The translations under genes and the position numbers were made by a program. Source: Brevundimonas nasdae (GTDB lineage: Bacteria; Pseudomonadota; Alphaproteobacteria; Caulobacterales; Caulobacteraceae). Taken from it: a stretch of DNA of 64,000 bases. The DNA lies in assembly GCF_016654005.1 (NCBI RefSeq), contig NZ_JAEPWN010000005.1:62001-126000 (forward strand). The letters run 5' to 3'. Shown here piece after piece: positions 7,893 to 16,319 of the stretch. The notes under the pieces are model-generated. The model searched no databases. It was not told the DNA's origin and saw only the letters and a program-made list of their open reading frames with translations. The stretch's first letter is position 1, and every line of letters begins with the position of its first letter.

Positions 7893-10757
7893 TCAGCCCT
7901 GGGCCGCCGAAGCAGCCGATGGCGCAGCGGACGCGGCCTGGGCCTGATAGGCGTCGGCGGCGGCGCGGGCGGCGCGCTGGGCCGTGGCGCTGGCCGCAGG
8001 CGTCAGGCGCGTCAGGGCCTCCTGCGCACCCGTGTCGCCAGCCCGCGCCGCGATCGTGTACCACTTCAGGGCCTCGGTCGTGTTGCGGGCGATGCCGTCG
8101 GCGCCGTTCTCGTACAGACGGGCGACATTGAACTGGCTGTCCACCAGACCATGCTCCGCCGCGCGCTGCAGCCAGATCAGGGCCTCCGGGCGGTTCTTCA
8201 CCCCGCCCACGCCGTCATACAACTGCATGGCGTAGAAATGCATGCCCTTGGCGTCGCCGCCCTCGGCGGCGCGGCGCGCCCACTGACGGCTCTCGGTCAG
8301 ATTGACGCCGACGCCGTTCTCGCCGGACTGATAAAGCGCCGCCAGATGCGCCTGGGCCGGACCATAGTTCTGGTTGGCCGCACGCTTCAGGGTGTCGATG
8401 CCGACGGCGTCGCCCGCCTGCAACTGCTGAACCGCCTTGGCGTAGTCGTCGGCGCCCGTGTTCGTCGAAGCCGTCAGGCGCGCGTCGCCCGACGTCATGG
8501 CCAGGGCGGCGATGGGCGCCGCCGCGTCGCTGTCGGCCTTTGCGCCGAAATCCGGCATGGCGAAGTCAGGCAGGCCTGCGCCCCCGGTCAGGGCGCTGTA
8601 GCCGAACATGCCGCCGCCCGTCAGAGCGACCGCCGTGACAGAGGCAAGCAGGGTCTTGCGGACGGTCGAGCCTTCGCGGGCCGCCTGTTTGTCCAGACGT
8701 TCCTGCAGTTTGGACTTGCCGCCGCGCGGCTTGAGGCCGAAGCCCTGGCGCGCCGCCGGTTCGTCGGCCGAGGCCGCCATGGCGGCGCGGGCGGCGTCGA
8801 CCGCGCCGCGCGTGCTTGCGCCACGGCCTGCCGCGGCCGCCGCACTCATGCTGGCCTGTAGTTGGCGCTGATCGACGAAGTCGGTCTCACCGTCGAAATC
8901 CACATCCCCGGCGTCGAAACCGTCGAAGTCGTCCCGCACGGGGCGCGCGGCGCGGGGCGCATCCGCCGGGCTGGAAATCGCCTCCAGCACATCGTCGACA
9001 TCGGCGCCGCCGAAACCGCCGAACGGCTGGATGATGCGCTCGGGCGCAGCGGTCGGGGCGGACGCCGGGCCGCGGACCTGCAGTTCAAGCTCGTCCTCAA
9101 GATCGCGCGACGCCTCGAACCGGGGCGTGACGATGTCCGAGGCGGCGCCCGGGAAGGGTTCGGCGACCGCAGCCTCCGGCGTCACCGGATCGGCGGACCA
9201 GTCGTCGGCCTCGAAGGAGTCTTCAGGAAAGGCGGCGGCGCGCCAGTCCGCGGCGGGGGACGCCGACCGCACAGGCTCAGGCGCCGTGCGTTCAGCAACC
9301 GCGCGCGGCGTCTCGGCGACGAACAGTGAATCCAGGCTGTCCATCGGACGTTCCGGCGCGGGAGCAGCGGCGCGGGCCTCGATAGTTTCGCGCGCCTCCG
9401 CCAGCAGGCGCGCCGTGCGCTCCTCGCTCTGGCGCATCCGTTCGGCCAACTCGCCCGAAGCTCGGTCATAGCGCTGCTCGATCTTGTCCGAGCTTTCGAC
9501 CAGACGGCGGCCGATGTCTTCCAGCGCCTGCTGCGAGCGGCGCTCGGACTGGGCGATGCGGTCGCTGAGGCGATCCGAAATCCGGGTGATCTCGCCGCCC
9601 AGCTTCTCCAGCGCCAGGGCGTTGCGGTCGTCGGCCGCCGTCAGCCTCTGGTCGACGCGTTCGACATGGCGGGCGAAATTCTCTTCGACCCGGGCCGTCA
9701 CCGCGCGGGTCACGGCGTCGGCGCGGGCGGCCTCTCCGGTCTCCACGCCCTGCACGCGGGCGTTCAGGTTCTGGGCGATGCGCAGGACCTCGCGGCCCAT
9801 GGCCTCGATTCCGTGCGCGCCCTTTTCCTCCGACAGCTTCAACTGATCGCCGAAGGTCTGCACCGTGCGTTCGATCCGGTCGATGCGGGCGCCGGTTTCG
9901 GCCACGTCCAGCCGCTGCATCATTTCAGAGCGGTTGGCGTCGATCTGACGCGACAGGCTCTCGGCCAGCTTCTCGAAACGGGCGGCGTCGCGGACGCCTT
10001 CGGGTTCGATCCGACCCTCGGCGGCGCGCATCCGCTGGTCCAGTTCGGCGAACGAGCGCTCCAGCGTCTTCAAGGCCTCGGTCGTGCGGCTCTGCGCCTG
10101 GTCCAGACGCGCGCCGACCTGGGCCAGCAGGTCCGTGCCGACGCCCGGACCGGCGGCCTTCTCGACTGCTTCCATGCGCTGACGCAGATCAACAGCGCTC
10201 GCGCGCTGGCGCTCTTCGATGTCGTAAAGACGCCCGGTCAGCGAACCCAGCGCGGTTTCGACCTTGTTGAAGTTTTCCTGGGTGCTCGGCCCCGTATCCC
10301 GTTCGAAAGCGCGCAGACGGCGATGGCCCTCGCGCAATTCCTCGGCGATGTCGTCCAGGCGGCGGGTGTAGGTCTTGCCTTCTTCCTCCTGCCCATCGAG
10401 GCGGCGCACCAGTCCCGACACGGCCTGGTCCACGCCCTGGATCGCCAGGGTCGAGCGGCGTTCGGCCGCCTCAAGGCGCGCGGCGATGACGTCGATCGAT
10501 GCGCTGATGCGGTGCAGACTGTCTTCGCTGGTCGTGTCGTAGGCGTCGTCCAGGCGGCGCGAGCGTCCCCGGCGTTCATAGGTTTCGGCCATGTGCGGAC
10601 GGCGCGCCAACGGCACCACGCCGTCGTCCTCGTCCTCCATGATCATGGAATTCAGCCACTCGCCCAGGGTCATCCCGGAACGCCGCGCAAGATCCTTTGC
10701 GACCTCACGCGCCTTGGGGTCGATGCCCTTAACGCTCCACGGCGCTGCTGCGCTCAC
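7893..10757 (-). CDS. podJ: Polar localization factor PodJ
   Basis: PodJ marks the new cell pole in Caulobacter and recruits proteins needed for pili and holdfast. This 954-residue protein matches the known length (974) and layout: the conserved N-terminus SVKGIDPKAREVAKDLARR and SGMTLGEWLN, long coiled coils (about 70-480), an acidic/proline-rich linker, one membrane segment (about 701-723, LLASVTAVALTGGGMFGYSA) and periplasmic Sel1/TPR-like repeats (about 780-915, for example WARRAAEGGDAKGMHFYAM). The C-terminus is an Ala-rich tail; I see no peptidoglycan-binding domain. The GTG ending at 10757 is preferred because GGGAG lies eight bases upstream and the N-terminus then matches the family; an ATG at 10799 would add 14 residues. 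The upstream region has CtrA-type and GANTC motifs. Confidence 0.88.
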   Translation of the reverse strand: MSAAAPWSVKGIDPKAREVAKDLARRSGMTLGEWLNSMIMEDEDDGVVPLARRPHMAETYERRGRSRRLDDAYDTTSEDSLHRISASIDVIAARLEAAERRSTLAIQGVDQAVSGLVRRLDGQEEEGKTYTRRLDDIAEELREGHRRLRAFERDTGPSTQENFNKVETALGSLTGRLYDIEERQRASAVDLRQRMEAVEKAAGPGVGTDLLAQVGARLDQAQSRTTEALKTLERSFAELDQRMRAAEGRIEPEGVRDAARFEKLAESLSRQIDANRSEMMQRLDVAETGARIDRIERTVQTFGDQLKLSEEKGAHGIEAMGREVLRIAQNLNARVQGVETGEAARADAVTRAVTARVEENFARHVERVDQRLTAADDRNALALEKLGGEITRISDRLSDRIAQSERRSQQALEDIGRRLVESSDKIEQRYDRASGELAERMRQSEERTARLLAEARETIEARAAAPAPERPMDSLDSLFVAETPRAVAERTAPEPVRSASPAADWRAAAFPEDSFEADDWSADPVTPEAAVAEPFPGAASDIVTPRFEASRDLEDELELQVRGPASAPTAAPERIIQPFGGFGGADVDDVLEAISSPADAPRAARPVRDDFDGFDAGDVDFDGETDFVDQRQLQASMSAAAAAGRGASTRGAVDAARAAMAASADEPAARQGFGLKPRGGKSKLQERLDKQAAREGSTVRKTLLASVTAVALTGGGMFGYSALTGGAGLPDFAMPDFGAKADSDAAAPIAALAMTSGDARLTASTNTGADDYAKAVQQLQAGDAVGIDTLKRAANQNYGPAQAHLAALYQSGENGVGVNLTESRQWARRAAEGGDAKGMHFYAMQLYDGVGGVKNRPEALIWLQRAAEHGLVDSQFNVARLYENGADGIARNTTEALKWYTIAARAGDTGAQEALTRLTPAASATAQRAARAAADAYQAQAASAAPSAASAAQG

Positions 10758-10758
10758 T

Positions 10759-10768
10759 GATTCGACTC
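10759..10768. promoter_or_regulatory. Tandem GANTC (CcrM methylation) sites at podJ start
   Basis: GATTC (10759-10763) and GACTC (10764-10768) lie back to back just before the preferred podJ start codon. GANTC is the target of the CcrM methyltransferase, and GcrA-activated promoters in Caulobacter depend on such sites. Seen directly; the regulatory role is inferred. Confidence 0.55.
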
Positions 10769-10816
10769 CCGGCCCATAGTCGGAGGCTATACTCTCCATA
10801 TCAGGGGTGTAAACTC

Positions 10817-10924
10817 ATGGTTAACCCCAATATCTAGCAACGGTCGGTCAATCCTGTGGACAGCACGACGGATGCCCGATGCTTGTGGCTCCAGTATGGT
10901 TAACGCATGATGAAGCTTAACCAT
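10817..10924. promoter_or_regulatory. Three CtrA-type 8-mer motifs in the podJ / small membrane protein intergenic region
   Basis: The motif TTAACCAT, one known form of the CtrA recognition sequence in Caulobacter, occurs three times within 108 bp: on the minus strand at 10817-10824 and 10896-10903, and on the plus strand at 10917-10924. The last two are separated by 13 bases in inverted orientation. By chance an 8-mer would be expected about 0.005 times in this interval on both strands. They could control podJ, the divergent 69-residue protein gene, or both. Confidence 0.7.
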
Positions 10925-10975
10925 TCGGCAAGGGTTTGACTTGCCAAGACCTCGACCTTTCGCCACCTGCGCCTC

Positions 10976-11185
10976 ATGACCCTGACAACCACCCTCATTC
11001 TTCTGGGCGCCGCCGTCGCCGTCATGGTTTTCTGCGGCTGGCGCGGCGCCCGCGCGCCCGATCCCTTCAAGGGACCGCGCATGATCCCGTGGCGCTTCCT
11101 GATGATCGGGGCGGCGGCGGTGGCCATGCTGCTGCTGATCCACCTGGCGACCCTGTTCGGCGCCGCCCGCGCGCCCTGGGTCTGA
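10976..11185 (+). CDS. Small two-helix membrane protein of unknown function
   Basis: A 69-residue protein with two predicted membrane helices (about 4-21, TTLILLGAAVAVMVFCGW, and 40-63, FLMIGAAAVAMLLLIHLATLF) joined by a short basic loop (RGARAPDPFKGPRMIPW). I do not recognise a named family, but the composition and hairpin arrangement suggest a genuine small inner-membrane protein rather than a chance frame, and codon third positions are GC-rich as in neighbouring genes. The start ATG has no strong ribosome site. It is divergent from podJ and shares the intergenic region that carries three CtrA-type motifs, so it may be cell-cycle controlled. It is followed after 55 bp by the stress-protein gene on the same strand. 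Confidence 0.7.
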   Translation: MTLTTTLILLGAAVAVMVFCGWRGARAPDPFKGPRMIPWRFLMIGAAAVAMLLLIHLATLFGAARAPWV

Positions 11186-11240
11186 GGAACCCCTGGCGCT
11201 GCGAACAGTTGGTCCTGCACCCCAAAAGCAGGAGACGATC

Positions 11241-11750
11241 ATGGCCGAGACGCTGACCCCCGCCGAGGCGGAGACGGAATTCTGGAAAAGCCTGAAGGAA
11301 TCCAACACCGGCATGCTGGGATTGGACAAGCCGGGCTATCACCACCAACCGATGACCGGATTTGGCGAGCCGGAGATCGGCGCCATCTGGTTCTTCACCC
11401 GCACGGACACGGATTTCGCGCGTGACGTGGCCGCAGGCGGCCGGGGCGGCGGAGTGATGGGCATGTTCTGCTATCAGGCCAAGGACCAGAAGGTTCAGGC
11501 CTGTTTCCACGGCGCCCTGTCCATTGACGCCGACCGCGCCCGCATCGACAAATACTGGAACCCCGTCGTCGCCGCCTGGTATCCAGAGGGCAAGGACGAC
11601 CCCCACCTGACCCTGATCCGCTTCGACGCCGAACACGGCCGGGTCTGGGTGTCGAACAAGGGCGCTTTAGGCTTTGGCTATGAAGTGCTGAAGGCCAATC
11701 TGACCAAGACAATGCCAGACGCCGGCGGCGTCGCGGACGTGAACCTGTAG
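11241..11750 (+). CDS. Pyridoxamine 5'-phosphate oxidase-like general stress protein (GSP26 type)
   Basis: A 169-residue cytoplasmic protein of the split-barrel flavin-binding fold, of the general stress protein 26 group. Related proteins bind FMN or FAD but their reaction is mostly unknown. The N-terminus (AETEFWKSLKESNTGMLG), the central strand GAIWFFTRTDTDFARDV, and IDKYWNPVVAAWYPEGKDD are typical of the group. It starts with ATG at 11241 after AGGAGACGATC, a good ribosome site. It stands alone between the small membrane protein and the convergent argF. No specific stress promoter is apparent. The assignment to the fold is strong; the physiological role is inferred from relatives. Confidence 0.85.
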   Translation: MAETLTPAEAETEFWKSLKESNTGMLGLDKPGYHHQPMTGFGEPEIGAIWFFTRTDTDFARDVAAGGRGGGVMGMFCYQAKDQKVQACFHGALSIDADRARIDKYWNPVVAAWYPEGKDDPHLTLIRFDAEHGRVWVSNKGALGFGYEVLKANLTKTMPDAGGVADVNL

Positions 11751-11817
11751 CCATCAAGCTCGCCGCAGCCAGCAACCTTAGCAGCCTCGCCGTCAAATGG
11801 CGGCGAGGCTGGAGACG

Positions 11818-12732
11818 TCACCCCCCGAAACACCAGGCCAGCACGGCCTTCTGGGCGTGGATGCGGTTTTCGGCCTCGTCCCAGACCAGCGAGCGCGGTC
11901 CGTCGATGACGGCGTCGGTGACTTCCTCGCCGCGGTGGGCGGGCAGGCAGTGCAGGAAGACGGCGTCAGGGGCGGCCAGGGCCATCAGGGCCTCGTCGAC
12001 GCCATAGGCCTCGAACGCCGCCAGACGCGCTTCATAATCCTGATCGCCCATCGACACCCAGGTGTCGGTGACCACCACATCGGCGCCGCGCACCGCCTCA
12101 CGCGGGTCGCTGGTCAGGGAGACGGAGGCGCCGCCCTTCTCCAGATCGCGCAGATCGGGATGATATTCCGCGGGGCACGCGACGTTCAGGTGGAAGCCGA
12201 ACTTGGGCGCGGCGTGCATGAAGCTGTGGCAGACGTTGTTGCCGTCGCCGACCCAGGCGATGGTCTTGCCCGCGATGGGGCCGATATGCTCCTCGATCGT
12301 CTGCAGGTCCGCCAGAATCTGGCAGGGATGCGAACGGTCGGTCAGGCCGTTGACCACCGGCACGGTCGAGACACGGGCGAAGCGTTCGACGTCCTCGTGA
12401 TTGTTGGCGCGGATCATCACCGCATCGACCATGCGCGACAGGACGCGCGCCGTGTCCTCGACCGGCTCGCCCCGGCCCAGTTGCATGTCGGAGGCGGTGG
12501 CGATGATCGAGGCGCCGCCCAGCTGGCGGATGGCGGCGTCGAAGCTGAAGCGGGTGCGGGTCGAGTTCTTCTCGAACACCATGGCCAGGACACGCTCCTT
12601 GCCCGGCGCGTCGGCGTCGGGACGGCCCTGCGGCCAGCCTTTTCGCGCGGCCTTGCGGGCGTGGGCGTCGTCCAGAATGGCGCGAAGCTCAGCGGCTTCG
12701 AGCCGGTGAATGTCCAGAAAGTGCCGAACCAT
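11818..12732 (-). CDS. argF: Ornithine carbamoyltransferase
   Basis: ArgF makes citrulline from ornithine and carbamoyl phosphate in arginine synthesis. The 304-residue protein has the carbamoyl-phosphate motif STRTR (57-61), HPCQ near 137, the ornithine-site region DTWVSMGD, and the catalytic HCLPAHRG. Start placed at the ATG ending at 12732, which has GGAG about nine bases upstream and gives the family N-terminus ([11 protein letters not shown]). The frame stays open to 12780, but that stretch translates a palindromic repeat (12746-12766) and is unlikely to be protein. It lies downstream of argD on the same strand, separated by 111 bp holding the repeat and a hairpin, so it may have its own transcript or read through from argD. 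Confidence 0.95.
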   Translation of the reverse strand: MVRHFLDIHRLEAAELRAILDDAHARKAARKGWPQGRPDADAPGKERVLAMVFEKNSTRTRFSFDAAIRQLGGASIIATASDMQLGRGEPVEDTARVLSRMVDAVMIRANNHEDVERFARVSTVPVVNGLTDRSHPCQILADLQTIEEHIGPIAGKTIAWVGDGNNVCHSFMHAAPKFGFHLNVACPAEYHPDLRDLEKGGASVSLTSDPREAVRGADVVVTDTWVSMGDQDYEARLAAFEAYGVDEALMALAAPDAVFLHCLPAHRGEEVTDAVIDGPRSLVWDEAENRIHAQKAVLAWCFGG

Positions 12733-12745
12733 CTCGATCTCCAGC

Positions 12746-12766
12746 CCCTCTCCCGGCGGGAGAGGG
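12746..12766. repeat. Palindromic intergenic repeat upstream of argF
   Basis: A perfect dyad, nine bases per arm (CCCTCTCCC / GGGAGAGGG) around GGC, lies 13 bases before the argF start, followed by a second small dyad (GCCGCC...GGCGG). Sequences of this type are scattered between genes in many proteobacteria. In RNA it would fold into a strong hairpin near the argF ribosome site. Confidence 0.6.
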
Positions 12767-12807
12767 AGGGGCCGCCGCAACCAACGGCGGAAGGGTGAGG
12801 AAAGATC

Positions 12808-12830
12808 GGGACCGGGCAGGCGCCGGTCCC
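12808..12830 (-). terminator. Hairpin downstream of argD (candidate terminator)
   Basis: Eight-base perfect stem (GGGACCGG / CCGGTCCC) with a seven-base loop, 14 bases past the argD stop. Read on the minus strand it is followed by a short pyrimidine run (GATCTTTCC). It may end or attenuate the argD transcript before argF. Confidence 0.5.
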
Positions 12831-12843
12831 TGTGTCCTTGACG

Positions 12844-14037
12844 TCAGGCCGTCAGCTTTTCGCGAGCGGCCAGGCAGGCGCCTTCAAGGCGGGTGATGGC
12901 CTCGCGCGCTTCGTCCAGCGTCAGGTTCAGCGGCGGCAGCAGGCGGATGCAGTTGTCGCCGCCGCCCGCGACCAGAAGCTGCTGGCTGTCACGCGCCAGG
13001 GCCATGAACTCGCGATTGTTCGGGACCAGCTTGACCCCGATCAGCAGGCCCTTGCCGCGCACGTCCACGATCACGTCGGGGAAGCGTTCCTGAAGGCCCG
13101 CCAACTGCTGTTTCAGATAGCCCGCGATCTCGGCGACATTGTTCAGCGTCTCGGCTGAGTTGATCAGCGACAGAGCCTTCTGGCCGACCGCCATGGCCAG
13201 CGGATTGCCGCCGAAGGTCGAGCCGTGGACGCCCGCCGTCATGCCCGACGCCGCCTTGCTGGTCGCCAGGCAGGCGCCGATGGGGAAGCCGCCGCCCAGG
13301 GCCTTGGCCACCGCCATGATGTCCGGCGCCATATCGGCCCATTCATGGGCCCACAGCTTGCCGGTCCGGCCCATGCCGCACTGAACCTCGTCGAAGATGA
13401 TCAGCACGCCGTTGGCGTCGGCCTGTTCGCGCATCCAGCGCAGATCCTCGACCGGCGTCTCGCGGCAGCCGCCCTCGCCCTGAACAGGCTCCAGGATCAC
13501 GGCGGCAGTGGTCGGGTTTTCAAAGGCGGCCTTCAGCGCGTCCTTGTCGCCCCACTTCAGCTGGTGGAAGCCCTGCATCGGCGGGCCGAAGCCCTCGGTG
13601 TAGCTGGGGTTGGCGGCGGCGTTGATCGCGCCATAGGTCCGGCCGTGGAACGAGCCGTCAAAGCCGTAGATGTCGATCCGCTCGGGCTGGCCGTTGGCCG
13701 AGTGATATTTGCGCGCCGTCTTCAGCGCGCACTCCACCGCCTCGGTGCCCGAGTTGGTGAAGAAGACCACGTCGGCGAAGCTGCTTTCGCACAGGGCGTC
13801 GGCCAGGGCTTCCTGGCCCGGAATGCGGAAGATGTTGGACACGTGCCACAGCTTTTCGGCCTGATCCTTGACCGCCTGGACCAGTTCGGGGTGGGCGTGG
13901 CCCAGGCCGTTGGTCGAGATGCCGGCGACGCAATCGAGATACTCGGTCCCGTCGGTCGACCACAGGCGTGCGCCTCGGCCGCGTTCCACTTCCAGCGGCG
14001 CGCGATTGTAGACACCCATCAGATGGTTCGTGGACAC
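12844..14037 (-). CDS. argD: Acetylornithine aminotransferase
   Basis: PLP-dependent class III aminotransferase of arginine synthesis; converts N-acetylglutamate semialdehyde to N-acetylornithine and often also serves the succinyl-DAP step of lysine synthesis. The GTG ending at 14037 is chosen because GGAGG lies about nine bases upstream, giving a 397-residue protein that begins [17 protein letters not shown]; a longer frame to 14145 adds 36 residues without support. Landmarks are [15 protein letters not shown] (PLP phosphate site), [12 protein letters not shown] (Asp for the pyridine nitrogen), and [12 protein letters not shown] with the Schiff-base lysine. argF follows on the same strand. 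A TTGACT box lies about 60 bp upstream, but no clear -10 element goes with it. Confidence 0.95.
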   Translation of the reverse strand: MSTNHLMGVYNRAPLEVERGRGARLWSTDGTEYLDCVAGISTNGLGHAHPELVQAVKDQAEKLWHVSNIFRIPGQEALADALCESSFADVVFFTNSGTEAVECALKTARKYHSANGQPERIDIYGFDGSFHGRTYGAINAAANPSYTEGFGPPMQGFHQLKWGDKDALKAAFENPTTAAVILEPVQGEGGCRETPVEDLRWMREQADANGVLIIFDEVQCGMGRTGKLWAHEWADMAPDIMAVAKALGGGFPIGACLATSKAASGMTAGVHGSTFGGNPLAMAVGQKALSLINSAETLNNVAEIAGYLKQQLAGLQERFPDVIVDVRGKGLLIGVKLVPNNREFMALARDSQQLLVAGGGDNCIRLLPPLNLTLDEAREAITRLEGACLAAREKLTA

Positions 14038-14154
14038 GGGACTAAGACCTCCAAAAGCGAGACGGCCCCGCCGCGAGCGCGACGGAGCCGGATTGATACG
14101 GACTGGCGTTGTCGGATTAGTGACAGGCTTAGTCAACACCGACACGGACGGGCG

Positions 14155-15177
14155 TTACTCTGACGAAGGCGCCTCGGCTTCGCCGTCCGGCGCGACAGCT
14201 GGCTCGTCGGTTTCATCCGGTTCGACCTCCTCCGGCTCCACCAGGGGGGCAGGCGGGCGCAACGACACCAGCTTCTTGTCCAGGTTCAGCGCGAGGTCCG
14301 CGATGAACAGGCCGAAACGGGCGACGTCGGCGCCCTTCAGATAGGACAGCTTGTCCTCGGTCGTATGGATGCGCTGGAACACCGTCGGGACGAAACCCTC
14401 GCGCAGACCGTTGTCCTGACCGCCGTTGAAAGCCAGCCACATCTGGCGCGCGCCGATTGCGTCCTGGGTTCCCAGCGACACCACCGGCACGCCCGCCTCC
14501 GAGAAAACCCGGTCGTCGCTGGGTGGATAGACGGGGAAGCCTTCGCAGTCGAAGCCGCGTTCGGCGCACAGGTTGCGCAGGGTCTCCAGCACGAAGTCCG
14601 ACTGGTCGCCGTTGTTCTCGCCATACATGATCGTCTCGCCATAGGCGGCGACGTCGGCGTTGATCACGGCCGCGATGCGGTCCTTGTCGTGATGCTCCAG
14701 AAAGGCCTTGGCGCCCAGCAGGCCCAGTTCTTCCTGATCGGTGAAGACGAAGACGAAGCGATGGCCGACCGGCTGACCTTCCAGACCCATGTCCAGGATC
14801 TTGGCGGCCTCCATCATGGCCATGACCGAGCCGACATTGTCGACAATGCCCTGCGACAGACTTCCGTCCTTCAGCTTCACCGCATCATAGTGGGCGGTCA
14901 GGACGATGTCCTGGTCGCCCTCGCCCGCCGTGACGATGACATTGGCGCCTTCCATCGGCCCCGTCGCGCGGTTGCCGCCCTGGAAGACCTGGATCTCCGG
15001 CGTCAGGCCCAAGGTGGTCAGGAAGCCGACCAGAACCTGGGTGCGCTCGGCGTTGGTGGGTTTGATGAACTGGCGTGCGCCGGCGACGATGTCGGCGCGG
15101 TCGCTGGCGCCCTCCTGAGCCAATGCAGGCGCGGCGGCGAACAGCACCGTGGCGGCGACGAGCGAACGGAACAGCAT
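14155..15177 (-). CDS. Secreted M28 family zinc metallopeptidase
   Basis: Predicted exported aminopeptidase-like enzyme of family M28. The 340-residue protein begins with a signal peptide ([20 protein letters not shown]). The two-zinc site is complete: His96 and Asp98 (TAHYDAV), Asp113 (IVDNVGS), the catalytic pair Glu149-Glu150 (DQEELGLLG), Asp175 (NADVAAYG) and a late His in RIHTTED. The C-terminal 40 residues are acidic and proline-rich ([13 protein letters not shown]) and probably disordered. The ATG ending at 15177 follows GGAAAG. The reading frame remains open into the upstream permease gene, but that part is not coding. Peptide substrate unknown. It follows the permease gene after 41 bp on the same strand. 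Confidence 0.88.
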   Translation of the reverse strand: MLFRSLVAATVLFAAAPALAQEGASDRADIVAGARQFIKPTNAERTQVLVGFLTTLGLTPEIQVFQGGNRATGPMEGANVIVTAGEGDQDIVLTAHYDAVKLKDGSLSQGIVDNVGSVMAMMEAAKILDMGLEGQPVGHRFVFVFTDQEELGLLGAKAFLEHHDKDRIAAVINADVAAYGETIMYGENNGDQSDFVLETLRNLCAERGFDCEGFPVYPPSDDRVFSEAGVPVVSLGTQDAIGARQMWLAFNGGQDNGLREGFVPTVFQRIHTTEDKLSYLKGADVARFGLFIADLALNLDKKLVSLRPPAPLVEPEEVEPDETDEPAVAPDGEAEAPSSE

Positions 15178-15218
15178 GACGGATCTTTCCGAAAAGGCGA
15201 TCCGCCCGTGGTAGCGAT

Positions 15219-16052
15219 CTAGCTCTTCAGACGCCAGCCTGAACGGAAGACCAGCCAGCAAACCGTTCCCATCACCGCCATCAGCACCGCCGATCCGACC
15301 ACCCCGACCGCCAGATTGCTCTCGGCATGGCCGATGAAGCCGTAACGGAAGCCGTCGATCAGATAGAAGAAGGGATTGTAGTGACTGATCGAGCGGAACG
15401 GCTCGGGCAGGTTGTCGACCAGATAGAAGGTGCCGGACAGGAAGGTCATCGGCATGACGATGAAGTTCTGGACCGCCGCCAGGTGATCGAACTTCTCGCT
15501 CCACAGACCCGCCAGAACGCCGGTCATGCCCATGATGAAGCTGGCCGCCAGAGCGAACCAGATGACGGCCAAGATGTTGGCCACGCCCAGCGGCGCGAAC
15601 GGCAGGACGCACAGCGCCGTCACCAGACCCACCGCCAAACCGCGCGTCGCGGCGCCCAGCGTAAAGCCCAGCGTCAGCTCCAGCGGGCTGAGCGGCGGCG
15701 TCAGGAAGTCCGTCGCCGTGCCCATGATCTTGGCCTGGATCAGGCTGGACGAGGCGTTGGCGAAGGCGTTGTTCAGCATGGCCATCATGATCAGGCCGGG
15801 CGCAACGAACAGGGCGAAGGGCGTGCCGTGCAGCGGCGGACGCGCGTTCTGCAGGGCCACAACAAAGACCAGCATGTAAAGAAGCGTCGTCACCACCGGC
15901 GCCGCCACCGTCTGGGCGCCGACCTTCCAGAAGCGGCGCACCTCGCGCAGATACAGGGTCTGCACCCCGATCCAGTTGATCCCCGGATAGCGACGCGGCT
16001 GCGGCAATCCAGCGGGACGGGTGGAGATCAGGTCAGGCGTCGTCTCGGTCAT
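15219..16052 (-). CDS. ABC-2 type transporter permease
   Basis: Inner-membrane permease of an ABC-2 exporter (YadH/NodJ type). The 277-residue protein has six predicted membrane helices after an N-terminal amphipathic segment (LYLREVRRFWKVG), with conserved features such as LFVAPGLIMMAMLNNAF, PPLSPLELTLGF and FLSGTFYLVDNLPEPF. Start set at the ATG ending at 16052 (MTETTPDL); an earlier ATG would add 12 basic residues. No ATPase gene is adjacent. The only matching ATP-binding protein in the window is 40 kb away (55842-56816), and the two may form one transporter. The substrate is unknown; relatives export polysaccharide or lipid-linked compounds or drugs. Confidence 0.88.
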   Translation of the reverse strand: MTETTPDLISTRPAGLPQPRRYPGINWIGVQTLYLREVRRFWKVGAQTVAAPVVTTLLYMLVFVVALQNARPPLHGTPFALFVAPGLIMMAMLNNAFANASSSLIQAKIMGTATDFLTPPLSPLELTLGFTLGAATRGLAVGLVTALCVLPFAPLGVANILAVIWFALAASFIMGMTGVLAGLWSEKFDHLAAVQNFIVMPMTFLSGTFYLVDNLPEPFRSISHYNPFFYLIDGFRYGFIGHAESNLAVGVVGSAVLMAVMGTVCWLVFRSGWRLKS

Positions 16053-16177
16053 GGGCCGCCAGATGCGCTTTGAGGCCTTGCTGCGCAAGGGCGTGACGAG
16101 TGGTTAGTGGCGAGCGACGAGGAAGAAGGTTTCAGGACGCGCCACTCGCCACGCGAATTCATCTTAACCTTAACGAT

Positions 16178-16298
16178 GATTCAATATCTGGTTTCTGTGG
16201 ACAGGATGATTCGCACATCTTGCGTCTCTTAACGGCTGGTTTACGATTAGTTGTAGGTCAAGCCCCTCTGAGAGGCGCCGGGCCCTAGATATTGAATC
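16178..16298 (+). promoter_or_regulatory. gcrA upstream region: three GANTC sites and a CtrA-like box
   Basis: GANTC occurs at 16178-16182, 16208-16212 and 16294-16298. A near-consensus CtrA box, TTAA-N7-TTTAC, lies at 16229-16244 (consensus second half TTAAC). In Caulobacter gcrA is repressed by CtrA, activated by DnaA and affected by CcrM methylation; this layout fits that scheme. Motifs are seen; control is inferred. Confidence 0.6.
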
Positions 16299-16319
16299 AA
16301 TTACTCGCTGGAGGACGCC

